Shown here piece after piece: positions 10,850 through 21,112 of a stretch of DNA of 64,000 nt. This stretch comes from Hydractinia symbiolongicarpus. Its lineage: Eukaryota > Cnidaria > Hydrozoa > Anthoathecata > Hydractiniidae. A model generated the notes under the pieces. That model was given only the letters and a program-made list of their open reading frames with translations, had not been told where the DNA came from and did not search any database. The stretch lies in assembly GCF_029227915.1 (NCBI RefSeq), contig NC_079883.1, forward strand, positions 6,386,001 through 6,450,000, written 5' to 3'. A program made the position numbers and the translations under genes. Position 1 is the first letter of the stretch; the number at the start of each line of letters is the position of its first letter.

Positions 10850-12215
10850 AGCCAGGGTTCTTCTACACCTATGATATTTTGATGCCATTAAGATGTGGGC
10901 TCATTAGTGGAAAATGTCATTTAACCCAGACTTTAATAAACAGGCTTCAGAAGTTGTTTTCTCTAAAAAAGAACTCCCAAAATCCAACCCCCACTTCTTT
11001 TCAACAATGCCCCTGTTTTAGTTGTACCTTATCAAAAGCACCTTGGTCTAACACTTGAAGGGAAATTAGCCTTTGATCATCATTTAAATGAAAAGATTGC
11101 CAAAGCTAATAGAGGTATTGGTCTTATCAAACAACTTTCCCGCAGCCTACCCAGAAGCGCTCTTGTTACCATGTACAGGTCATTTGTGCGCCCTCATCTC
11201 GATTATGCGGATGTAATTTATGACCAGCCGCATAATGATACCTTCTGTAGTAAGATCGAATCTGTTCAATATAATGCTGCTCTAGCAATAACAGGTGCTA
11301 TAAGGGGGACATCAAGGGAGAAAATTTACCAAGAACTAGGTCTAGAAAGTCTCCGTGATAGGCGATGGTATCGTAGGTTATGCTTATTTTATAAAATTGC
11401 AAGTGGAGATGCTCCTCAGTATCTCATTGATATTTTGCCTGGTTATGTGTGTTCGCGTAGTGTTTTTCGTAGAAATTTATTTAATCGCACCCCACTACGG
11501 AGTAACTACTTTGCAAATTATTTTTCCCGCACTCGATAAATGAATGGAACAAACTCGATGTAGCAATCAGGGAATTAGATTCTTTGCCCTTGTTTAAAAA
11601 ATCCATTCTCAAGTTTATTCGCCCTAAACCTTCTCCTATTTTTAATATAATGGACTTGGTTTGAAATTGTTAACACTTTTAAGAGTTAGTATGAGTCACC
11701 TAAAGGACCGTAAGCATCGGCATAACTTCGCCGATACTCTTGTTCCTTTATGTAATTGTGGACTTTTAGAATCAGAAACCACCTCTCACTTCCTCTTACG
11801 CTGTAGTTTTTATGGTAACCAAAAAAAAAATCCTTCTTGGTAGTATTATAGAAATAATTGGTAATATTTCGAAAACCTAGTGCGAGTACTTCTTTATGGC
11901 CAAGAAAACACTAATATGGTCGAAAAGGTATCTATACTGAATAACACAATTGTGTTTCCTAAATCGTCAGGAAGATTTGGGGAACCTCTTTTTGAGTTAA
12001 CAGTCCTTTTCAAACCCTTCTATTAAACTTTTTTCTTGACGATTTCTTAAAGCGTTAAAATATATTGTATATCCCTTATATTTTATTTTTGTTTATTTTG
12101 GTAGTTAGGTTTGTCTAACACCTATTTAAATGTCGTACTTTTAGTATTTTTTCATTTTTTTTTTCTGTATCTGTCTTGTAATTTTTTCTAAATCATTATA
12201 TAAAAAAAATTAAAA
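10850..12215 (+). mobile_element. Degenerate non-LTR retrotransposon, C-terminal part
   Basis: Pieces of a reverse transcriptase C-terminal half can be followed through at least three frames. A KWA-like WKMSFNPDFNKQ region lies near 10890-10940, and a HLGLTLEGKL..FDHHL block near 11040. The longest intact piece is 11171-11539 (MYRSFVRPHLDYADVIYDQP, then YNAALAITGAIRGTS..K.Y.ELGLESL..RR). A piece near 11545-11660 follows. The terminal zinc-knuckle-like part, near 11700-11815, has the order DTLVPLCNCG..E..SHFLLRC. This order is that of jockey/CR1-type LINEs. Frameshifts and stops show it is dead. An A-rich tail near 12190-12215 may be its 3' end. Confidence 0.75.
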
Positions 12216-12372
12216 AAAAATGATATTTTGATGGGATATTCCGTCCACAATATCATAGCCGTAAAGAACCTTTTAGGACGACGTTAAGAAGAGCAAAAAA
12301 TTGGGATATATCGTACGTTAAAGAAATATGTTGATTTACCTAAAATCTTGTTTAATGCTTGCTTCGCACAAA

Positions 12373-12588
12373 CTTAGAAAAGCCACGGGGGTTCGCAACT
12401 TAGTCTCCATGACTTTTTATATTTAGAGCAAGGCCTTGTTCAAACCGTTCAAATATAAAAAGCCTAAGAAGTCCCAGGAACTTAGAAAAGCCACGGGGGT
12501 TCGCAACTTAGTCTCCATGACTTTTTATATTTAGAGCAAGGCCTTGTTCAAACCGTTCAAATATAAAAAGCCTAAGAAGTCCCAGGAA
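12373..12588. repeat. Exact 108-bp tandem duplication
   Basis: The 108 bp at 12373-12480 recur immediately at 12481-12588 with no difference that I can see. Each unit holds an inverted repeat: CTTTTTATATTT pairs with AAATATAAAAAG, enclosing a near-palindrome GAGCAAGGCCTTGTTC. The duplication is either recent or an assembly artefact. Confidence 0.85.
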
Positions 12589-13407
12589 CTTGTCAAGTTT
12601 TAGTAAAATATTTCGATCCCGTAAAATTTGTATTCTTAGATTCCCAAGATGGTACGCTTGTTGTTGTGTTTGTTGTTGTGTGTCGTGTCTTATACCTTCC
12701 TTAACCATCTCAAACATTGTTAACCGTTTTTATTTCACCCGTTTTAACAATATGCTTTATAACTGTCTCTCGCCAGTCTTTCTTTTTTTCAATATACTGA
12801 GTATCAAGCTAGCTAGTTAAAGGGATTCCTGCATTGAAAAAAATATTTTTGTATATGTTTTTGTAGGAAAAAGAGGATAAAAAGTTGTTTACTAAGTCTT
12901 TTGGAATTTTTTTAAAAAGAAAAGTAGCTAGCTAGCGTATAATCCGCCAACTCCGTGAAAAAAACACATTTAACATCCTTATATCCATAAATATATAAAG
13001 GTATAACGTGACCATAATTATAAAACTAAGATAAAAATATATCAAAAATGACCACTGTCGCGCTTTTGACTTGAAAATCACAAAAAGGTATAGCTGGCTG
13101 AAATTACCACCAAATTTTTGTCATGTGCAAGTTCCGACACCCCTAAAATGATTAAGTTGTAGTATCAAACCCCCCCCCCCCCCCAATCAAATTCATGCAT
13201 TAAAAATGGTAGACTTCACTGAGTTGGTGGATCATACGCTAGCTAGAGTGGGTTCGATGTAAATATATATATGTTTTTTTCAATCAGGGTGATTACAGTA
13301 GGGGACACCTCATATAGCAGACTTTAAGGTCTCAATTTACAATGTCCCTAAAGCTAATCTCTCTGTAGTGGACATGGTCAACAATTTGTTGTAAACAGAG
13401 TTCAATA
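12589..13407. other. Intergenic with a poly-C run
   Basis: No gene was recognised. A run of 15 C residues lies at 13170-13184. GCTAGCTAGCG and CGCTAGCTAG words near 12930 and 13240 frame it, both next to imperfect copies of a (AA)TCCGCCAACTC / GAGTTGGTGGAT motif. They may mark the ends of an older inverted-repeat element spanning about 12928-13247. Confidence 0.4.
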
Positions 13408-13775
13408 CTGTGGAAAGGTTTGTTAACATCATGTTCGTGTAACGAGCGTGGTGCACACGAATCATGATAAAATCGTGGTTTTTATGTATAATAAACTTTC
13501 AAACATTCTTTCGTGGCCACCACGCTAATATTATCATATTATTTTTTACCTTTGTTTTTTGATATAATTGATGAACTAATACGGTCTTTGTTGTTTTACA
13601 ATAGAAGTTATCTATCGCGGAAGCCACGGTGTAATTTTTAATTTTTGTTTGTGTAGTCTACGAAACATGATTGAGAGGTCCATGATTGTTAAAAAAAGTA
13701 CACATCATGACCCACCATGGTTCGTGCATAACATGAAATTAACACGAACCACGATGTTAACAAACCTTTTCACGG
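13408..13775. mobile_element. TA-flanked MITE with about 30-bp TIRs
   Basis: A 368-bp segment is flanked by TA on both sides (13406-13407, 13776-13777). The left end is CTGTGGAAAGGTTTGTTAAC followed by ATCATGTTCGTGT. The right end, reverse-complemented, is CCGTGAAAAGGTTTGTTAAC followed by ATCGTGGTTCGTGT. The arms differ at only a few positions. There is no coding capacity inside. TA duplications and TIR length fit a Tc1/mariner-type MITE, by inference. Confidence 0.75.
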
Positions 13776-14354
13776 TAATTGCTGTAAGAAATCCACCTTA
13801 TTAAATTTCTTCAGCAAAATCTCAAAGTTTTTTGTATTTTTTTTTTACTTTTTTTTTATTTTTCTTGAATACAATTACATTTACAATATATTGTGTTTGG
13901 AATCTTTTTTCTCCCAAATAAGCCCTCAACCTCCTTGTTCCCTAAAAGGTCTCTTGGTTTCTGAGCTTAAAGTATGGTCGATTTTACTTGATTCTGACAC
14001 CCATGGCAGAGGGTATAACTTTTTAAAGCAATATAAGTGAATTTAGGAGGAACGTCAATGTAGTGGACACTTCCCCTTTATAGCGGAATGTGGAATAGAT
14101 AAATGAATTCCTGTCAGTCAAAGTAGATATTTTGTAGTTTCTGTCAGAGATTAACCAGGATAAACTCTTTGGGATTCAGCTGACATATAGAAAAATCATC
14201 AACAGTTAAAAAAGATTTGCCTTTGGTTATGTAAATTTACTGTTACCAGGAAAGGGTTAAGCACTTTATTTTGTTTGTGATGTTCAATTTTTTGCACAGG
14301 TAATTGATTTTATTTTTTATTTTTGACAGCACAAGTACACACACACACCAAAAA

Positions 14355-15722
14355 ATGATGTTGAAACAAACATTATTTATCGTTTGTTTCATAACATTCA
14401 CTTATGCACAGATGCCAAAGAAACCTCCTATACTTCCATTAACTGAAGACTTGCCTTACATAAAATGTGACGTATGTCAAAAAGCTGCCAAATCACTTTT
14501 TAAGGCTGTTCGACGTAAACGTGATGAAGTGAAGCCATTAAAGGTGTGTGGTTGAATTCTATACATATACTGAAATGAATACAGTTGTGCTAATAATTGA
14601 TGACAAGATTAACAAAGCTTTTTTGTTTTGGGCAAAAAAATGAAAATTATGATACTTTTAAATTTATAAGAAAATAATTTTTTTCTGACAAGTACTGATT
14701 TTGTTCTATATATACTCACAAAACATGAAGAAAAACAAACATTTTCACTAAGAAAATAATGAAAATGCTTGTTTGCAGAGTTTCAAGTAATGTATTATAA
14801 GCCTTATTTTATTTTGTGCCCTTGATTTGATTTGAAAACATACAGTGTCAAGAAAACCTAATTCCACTTACTGTAATATACTTATGAGTATTATTTGTTT
14901 GATTCTTAGCTTGGGGAAGAGGAAATATTAGAAATTGTTGAAAAATCATGCAATCCTGACGAAGAGGTCTATGGTGAATGGATTAACAAACTTGACATTC
15001 TTGAGGTAAAAGATGGTCTAAAATTGCAGGAACATACAAAAGTGGGCAAATGTCGAGAAGAGTGCAAAACCATTGCGAGATCGTGTGATGAAACAATTGG
15101 TGATGTGGACACAGATCTAGGTGAATTACTGTGGAAGAATGATTTAAAATTAGCATCATTTATTAATGAAGTCTGTTACAGTTTGACTAGTGCTTGTAAT
15201 AAACTTCAGAAAAAGTTTGTCAAAGGAAAAAGAAAGGATTTCAAGTTTGTTGAAATGACAGAAAAAGATATTGAAGCTATGAAGATGATGAGAAATATGA
15301 AGTAATGGCTCTGATTTTTTGTTTTTGTATTTGTCAAAAATCGAAACATGATAAATAAGGATGCATTAAAATGATTATGCTGAACATTCTACCTGGTGTT
15401 AAGTAGAGTGCCATTTTTTACATTAGCATTAAGAATTTCTTTTTACCTATTTAGTTTATACTTATATTTTAGGGGCAAACCAGGTATGCCTGGTTTAGAA
15501 ATGTATACACCAGAAGACCTTGAAAATATGAGAGAGCAACTTGGTATAGATCCAGCCGCAGAGTCCAACTTACCGTCAGGCAAGCAAGAAGATGATACAC
15601 CTCAAGAATTTCATCATACAGCACCAATAGGTTTTGTTGACACTATTAAAGCAGCAGGGTCAGACATCATTCAGAAAGTTAAATCATTTTTCGGTTATAG
15701 CACCTCAAAGTCTGAACTTTGA
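14355..15722 (+). CDS. Canopy/saposin-B-like ER protein
   Basis: Three coding exons (14355-14543, 14910-15301, 15473-15722) join in phase to give about 276 residues. The N-terminus (MMLKQ, then LFIVCFITFTYAQ) is a signal peptide. A C-x2-C motif follows (KCDVC, about residue 35), then further cysteines including KCREEC and, later, VCYSLTSAC. This is the cysteine arrangement of the canopy / TLR4-regulator (MSAP, DUF3456) saposin-like fold. After this come a charged linker and an acidic GxPGMPGLEMYTPEDL segment. The protein ends in KSEL, a KDEL-type ER-retrieval signal, so it should be a luminal ER protein, perhaps a co-chaperone. An acceptor-like TTTTTGACAG ends 25 nt before the ATG. Exact orthology to a numbered CNPY gene is not certain. 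Confidence 0.75.
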
Positions 15723-16716
15723 AATTTTTTATCTTTCACCAACATTGAAAACTGAATCTGTGCATACAGTATGGTATAAAGTTTTTGCCAATGTACATCA
15801 AACTACTGATGTAAATTTAAATGGAACAAACATTTTATTTACAACAAATCTTTAACTTTTGGTTTTTATTTTATATTTCATTTTTGTTTAATAATATTAT
15901 AGGTAGAATAATACAACTAACTTTATAGCATGCATACCTAACACTTTTAAGACCAATTTTACTAAATTAGCCTAATTTTAAGCCTTAATGAAATATTTAT
16001 TTTAGGATTATATTGAAGTTATTTATAACATAGAAATTTTACTGTGACGAACCAATGCATAATTTTTAGTTAGTCTTATATGGGTTACATTTATCATTTT
16101 TTCTTGTGTTAGTTTTATATCATCAGTATTTTACTGTAAAAAAGGACCAACAGGTTCTAAAAACGTTATCATCAAGAGTGATCTAGAAACAACTATTTTT
16201 TTTTCTATTATGCAAATTGACATATATTATATGCCAATTTGCATATAATGTAGGTGTTATATGGTAGAAAAAAATAATTACGAAGAAGAGCTTTATTAAA
16301 ATACTGTATAATGATAATGATTTTTAATTTCTTTGTATCCCAACAGTTAACGATGCTTTGAAAGAGTTGTGTTATTTTACTGTGTGTCTTTTACACATTA
16401 TATTATAATAATTTTAAATGTAGCTTTCTATAGCATTCATATTGGTTATCACTTTAGTTAAGGCATTTGTGAGGTTTGTTATTTTTGTTCTTTCCTAACT
16501 AAGCATGAAAATATCAGCTCGAATACGTAAATAATGATTTGTCTGTTATGTGTACAGCATGTTTTCCTATATTATACCACACTGAGGTAATACTAGCACC
16601 GACATCAATGATTTGAAACTAAGCAACCAAAACCTTAGTTGTAAAAAGATTTATGCCTATGAAAAAATATTAAAGTCATAAACTTTTTTTTAGATTAAAA
16701 CAATAGTGTTTCTTAT
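15723..16716. other. Intergenic between canopy-like and MYND genes
   Basis: About 1 kb of AT-rich sequence including the 3' UTR of the upstream gene. The only structure seen is the palindrome at 16209-16245. A TTTTTTTTAG acceptor-like site ends at 16693, 23 nt before the next ATG. Confidence 0.4.
16209..16245. repeat. 37-bp near-perfect palindrome with octamer motifs
   Basis: The segment begins TATGCAAATTG and ends CAATTTGCATA. Its two halves are complementary except for one A/G pair position. It lies in a wider imperfect inverted repeat (about 16190-16280, with T-rich and A-rich outer arms), so it may be the core of a small MITE. ATGCAAAT is also the POU/octamer core, occurring here on both strands. 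Confidence 0.6.
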
Positions 16717-17589
16717 ATGGCGAATTATGCTGTAGATGCAGAATTATTCTCTGAACATGCTTTAAAATTGATCAAAAACCAAAATACTGAAGAACTGATT
16801 GACATAGTAAAAGAATTGAACATATGTGGCAATGCACAACTTATTAAGCATCAGAAGTTTGCAGAATATTGTTTGAAGGATATAATTCAAATCATTCAAG
16901 ACAAAACTGTTGAAAAAGATCGATGGCCCTTCACCTGTTTATTGTGGTCTGCACTTAATATTGTATCTGCCACACCAATCGTACGTAAGGTGATATGGAA
17001 AGAAAAAACAGTTTTACTCTCTTTGTCAAAATCTATAGAACATTCTTTAAAAAAAGATCTTAAAACATTTCAAAAAGTTGCAGCAAATTTTTTGTCAGTG
17101 ATGCTTGTTTGTGCCCCGATGTCATTTTTTCAGCAGATGGCAGAGTTTGGGATTATTTCACAGTTGCTTGATATTTTAAAAAATAAAGTTTTTGCTGAGG
17201 AGACTTTAAAATCTGTTGTTTGTTGTTTTGGTTTGCTCTGTGATGGTACAGATTTATGTAAACAACAGTTAATTGAGTTAAAAGTTGCAGATGCAGTACT
17301 GAAAATGGGTGAAATCCATGCTTTAAATGATGACGATTTCAGTCATCTAGCAGCAATGACCTATGATGATCTTTCTATGTTAAAAGTTGATGGATCTATA
17401 GGTAGACAAAAATTCATCAAAACACAGCTGGATGAAACAATGTTTTGTTCTAATCCAACGTGTTCAACTCTTCAAAAAGATGTGAAATTTAAAAAGTGTT
17501 CTCTGTGCAAAATGACTTTTTATTGCTCAAAATCTTGTCAAGTACAACACTGGAGAAGCATGCACCATAAAAATTGTCCAGGGAAGTAA
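16717..17589 (+). CDS. MYND zinc-finger protein, intronless
   Basis: A single exon encodes 290 residues. Residues 1 to about 230 are helical with repeated hydrophobic spacing, possibly armadillo/HEAT-like; no family was recognised there. The C-terminus, about 245-288, is a full MYND zinc finger: CSNPTC, then KKCSLC, YCSKSCQ, QHW and H-x3-C, supplying the expected two zinc-binding sites. MYND fingers bind proline-rich peptides in partner proteins. There is no SET domain, so it is not an SMYD methyltransferase. The gene lies 1 kb after the canopy-like gene and 0.86 kb before Jagunal, on the same strand. The start is the first ATG after an acceptor-like TTTTTTTTAG ending at 16693. Confidence 0.8.
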   Translation: MANYAVDAELFSEHALKLIKNQNTEELIDIVKELNICGNAQLIKHQKFAEYCLKDIIQIIQDKTVEKDRWPFTCLLWSALNIVSATPIVRKVIWKEKTVLLSLSKSIEHSLKKDLKTFQKVAANFLSVMLVCAPMSFFQQMAEFGIISQLLDILKNKVFAEETLKSVVCCFGLLCDGTDLCKQQLIELKVADAVLKMGEIHALNDDDFSHLAAMTYDDLSMLKVDGSIGRQKFIKTQLDETMFCSNPTCSTLQKDVKFKKCSLCKMTFYCSKSCQVQHWRSMHHKNCPGK

Positions 17590-17972
17590 AAATATTTATC
17601 TCACAGTGTTAAAGGGTAGAACAGTTTTTTGTATATGACATTTTATATATTTATATTAATGCAATTTCTGACCAACCTTATGCTTTCACCATAAAGTGTT
17701 CATTCTTCTGAAAACAGCAATAAGAATGCTTAAAGGAAGATAACAATTCTTAACTTTAATGCTTTTTTACTACAACTACTATTTTGCTTTATGTGTATGG
17801 TCCATAATAGTTGAATGAAATGGTAGGTCTATAAAGAAACATTTTTTATGTGTTTTGAATCCCAACAGAATTTGCATTTTTGCAGTTGCTATTTCATTTT
17901 GTGCTACAAAGAAATATTTTAAATTATATTTTTTATTGTACATAGTTGTCTTAATTTTTATATTTCCTTGAA

Positions 17973-17978
17973 AATAAA
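17973..17978 (+). terminator. Polyadenylation signal of the MYND gene
   Basis: AATAAA 384 nt after the stop codon, within a T-rich region. It is the first canonical signal after the ORF. Confidence 0.45.
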
Positions 17979-18445
17979 CACCATTTTTTATGCCAGAAAG
18001 TAGAAGTTTGTTAAACAGTTGCTATCAAGAAATAAAGGCATAATAAATCTTCTAGTCACAAAGCTTTGTAGATGTTAAAATTCACAGTAACATAGTCACT
18101 TTATAATTTTTTAAAGCAGAAATTTAAACCACTCAGTACAAATGCTTAAGAGTTTCCTTATAATTTCTACAACCTCGGTAGATTGCTTTTCCCTTCAGAG
18201 GACTGAATTTTGCACTTTTTATAAGACATGCACCGTTTTTAAAGTGAATTATATCTTCAGCTAAGTTGTGTTTTTTATAAATCTTTTGTACTGTGTATAG
18301 AATATATTTTTTTTATAATGTAGTTAAATTTTTTCTTAATGATTTGTGTTTTAGTTCAGTACAATAAGTATCTATTATCAAAAACAAGTTACATACATGT
18401 ATTGCCTAATAATCACAACTGATTTTCTCTAGAATAAGATTAAAA

Positions 18446-18982
18446 ATGGCTTCCAGAGCAGGACCAAGAGCAGCAGGGACAGATGGCTCGGACTTCTCTC
18501 ATCGTGAGAAAATTGTCAATCACTACAAAGTGAGTGCAGACCTGAAAAAAAGTGTTCAGAAATGCTTGATTCCTCACATGCTGATTGCAGTGCTTTATGT
18601 AGCAAAACAAGTAGCTGTATTCCTGGGATCAACCTATTTTCAACATTTAGTGTACTGGGAACAGATCTGGCTGATCAGTGGATTTTGTGCATTTATTGCG
18701 TTTGGTGGAATGCCAAAAAACGACATGAAGCGACTGTGGGTGTATATCATTGGTAATTTGTTTTTTGGCTTAATACCATTGTTTCTTGGTGCGCTTGAAT
18801 TAGTTAACCAAGTCCAAATTGATTTTAAAGATGTTAAGAAAGTTCCGGTAACATGGAAAAATTCGCCAATGAAAATGGCAATGATAGCTGTGTGTATTTC
18901 TTGGCAAGTTTCAGGTCTAGTTCAAGGGTTTCGACTTCTTAACACATGGAAATCAATGAGTGGCAAAAAGAAGGAGAGTTAA
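18446..18982 (+). CDS. JAGN1: Jagunal homologue
   Basis: A single exon encodes 178 residues, close to the usual 180-190 of the family. The N-terminus MASRAGPRAAGTDGSDF followed by HRE is nearly invariant in Jagunal proteins. Four hydrophobic segments follow (about residues 45-65, 75-95, 103-122 and 148-167), and the protein ends in a lysine-rich KKKES tail, in keeping with an ER-membrane protein with a di-lysine-type retrieval signal. Jagunal organises the ER and supports secretory/vesicle traffic; in mammals JAGN1 is needed for neutrophil function. The ATG lies 13 nt after an acceptor-like TTTTCTCTAG ending at 18432. Confidence 0.92.
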   Translation: MASRAGPRAAGTDGSDFSHREKIVNHYKVSADLKKSVQKCLIPHMLIAVLYVAKQVAVFLGSTYFQHLVYWEQIWLISGFCAFIAFGGMPKNDMKRLWVYIIGNLFFGLIPLFLGALELVNQVQIDFKDVKKVPVTWKNSPMKMAMIAVCISWQVSGLVQGFRLLNTWKSMSGKKKES

Positions 18983-21112
18983 AAGCATATAATTCACAAA
19001 CCATTATACAAATTTATATGTGAATAGGACAAATATACACTGTTTTGTTGTTGTTGTTTTCTGTTTGACTCTTGGATAAAAAAAATGTGTGATGGAATTT
19101 TTATTACATATAACAAAATATTAACGTTATTATTTATTAAAGTCTTTAAAAGTCGAACCTTACAAGATTATTGACTTTATCTTTAGGATCTAGTATTATA
19201 AATAGTGCCTTTGCCACCAATTTACTGTTAAGAGTTTGCCACACTATTGTTAAAGAAATCATTACCACAGTAATTAGGGGTTGAAGGGTGGGGGAGGGCA
19301 TTAGAAATAATTTTGTTTTTGGGAGCTTCTTTAGGTAGTGCCACACAAAATGTTTTGATTTGCTATTATATTCTTTCTTTTTCTCCATGGCAAACTTTCT
19401 TCTATGTTGTTTATGTTTAAAATCCAGAGTATCTAGCAAAAAACGGGTTTTTTAACTTTTTTATATATATTTTAAACCCACTTATTCTGGACTTTAAAAT
19501 TAGATATATCAAATCGGAATGAGAGTCTAAATTAGCATTAAGCTCCTGATAAAAGCGGTTTTGTTAGTTATTTTTGTGGCACTCCCTAATGACACTGGAA
19601 ACATGTTACATTCATTCAAGAATAAGGTGTAAAATACTTTTCTAATTGTCACTGCAATAAAAGGCAAAGAAAGCACAATTATTTTTGCATAACATTTTGT
19701 TATTTTGCTCAACATTTTCTAAAAGTAACATACCATGCAATTTCGAAGCAGTACCAATCGAATTTAATTAAAACCTCTTTAACCAAGTGTATATGCATCA
19801 TATTACAGATTTCCGAAATGTACTGTTGCTATGAAGTAAAATATAAACGTATTTATATGTTGTATATGTGGAACATTAGATAATTTTATTTGTATTATTA
19901 GGGACTAGGTTATTTTGCTGACTCAAGTTATTTGTTTTTAAGATTTCAACAATGTATTGTCCATAGTTCTGTTTTTCTAATTTGAAAAAATGCAAGTAGA
20001 TCAGCTGATTTCCATATGATCAGTGTGTGTCAATATTGTTAAAAAAATATTTTGACACTTTAATGGTTAATGTGGTGATTTTTTAATTTTGTGTTTTAAA
20101 AATTGACTGTGACATTCCTTAACAATGTTAAAAAAAGAGTATGTGCGTAATTTTTCCATTCCTGATTTATTTAATTTTCAATATTCATGGATTTATTGAA
20201 GGCTTGTTGGATGTTGATTTTGGGATTAGTTGTAGTTGAAAATAAGGCAACTGACTCATGAAAATCAATTCCCAGAATACTACAACATTATTGCTGAACT
20301 ACACAATTTTACACAAATACACAATTTTACACACCATGGTGTGTTTGTATGAGCTTTTACCTAATGTTTGTTTGTTTAGGTGTATCTTAGTACCAGTTAA
20401 TAACTAAAATTAGTTAGGTTTATAATGTTCTGGTATAACTAAATTAGTGTGATTGTAGAAATAAAGAATAATTTATGGCACCAAGAAAAGACACTGCATC
20501 GGCTTTGTGACATTGTCATGAAAATACAAAATCACATTAGTGTTTTTGACTTTAAGGTATTTATTATACTTGATATTATTTTTGGCTTGTTTAATTTTTT
20601 ATTTAATTTGAATGGAAGGGAGATTATATTATTTGAAAAGGAGAGTCTGTCCCATTTACATAAAAATAGTCAAGACTGATTTCCTGGATAAAATAGAGCA
20701 GAGGGTAGAACAAAGAATGTGCAGAATTTAGAAGTAGACTTTGTTTGTTACATACTGCTCAGGTTGTAAAAATTAATTTAGTTTGGTAATTTGAGAAGAA
20801 TAGAACAAAATAAGAAAGTAAATATTTAGATTTGTAAATATTTTATGGAAGCCTAGAAAAGGCATGTGCATGCATCTTAAAGCATAGGTTAGACATTAAA
20901 CTGAGCATGAATATTTATAAAGAAAACTGCTTTCTAGGAGTTGCACATTTCGTTGTATGTTTTCTGTTAATTTATTGTTATTTTTATTTTATTCTTCTAT
21001 ATACAGATCGACAAATACTGGATTACCTAGTCTGAACTGGAATGTAAACAATGTATTTACAGCTTATGCAACAGCCATCAATATAAGAACTGGGAAACAG
21101 AAGTATAAAATC
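18983..21112. other. Intergenic between JAGN1 and the kinesin
   Basis: About 2.1 kb of AT-rich sequence with no supported ORF. The last 106 bases (from 21007), after an acceptor-like CTATATACAG, are probably kinesin 5' UTR. Confidence 0.4.
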
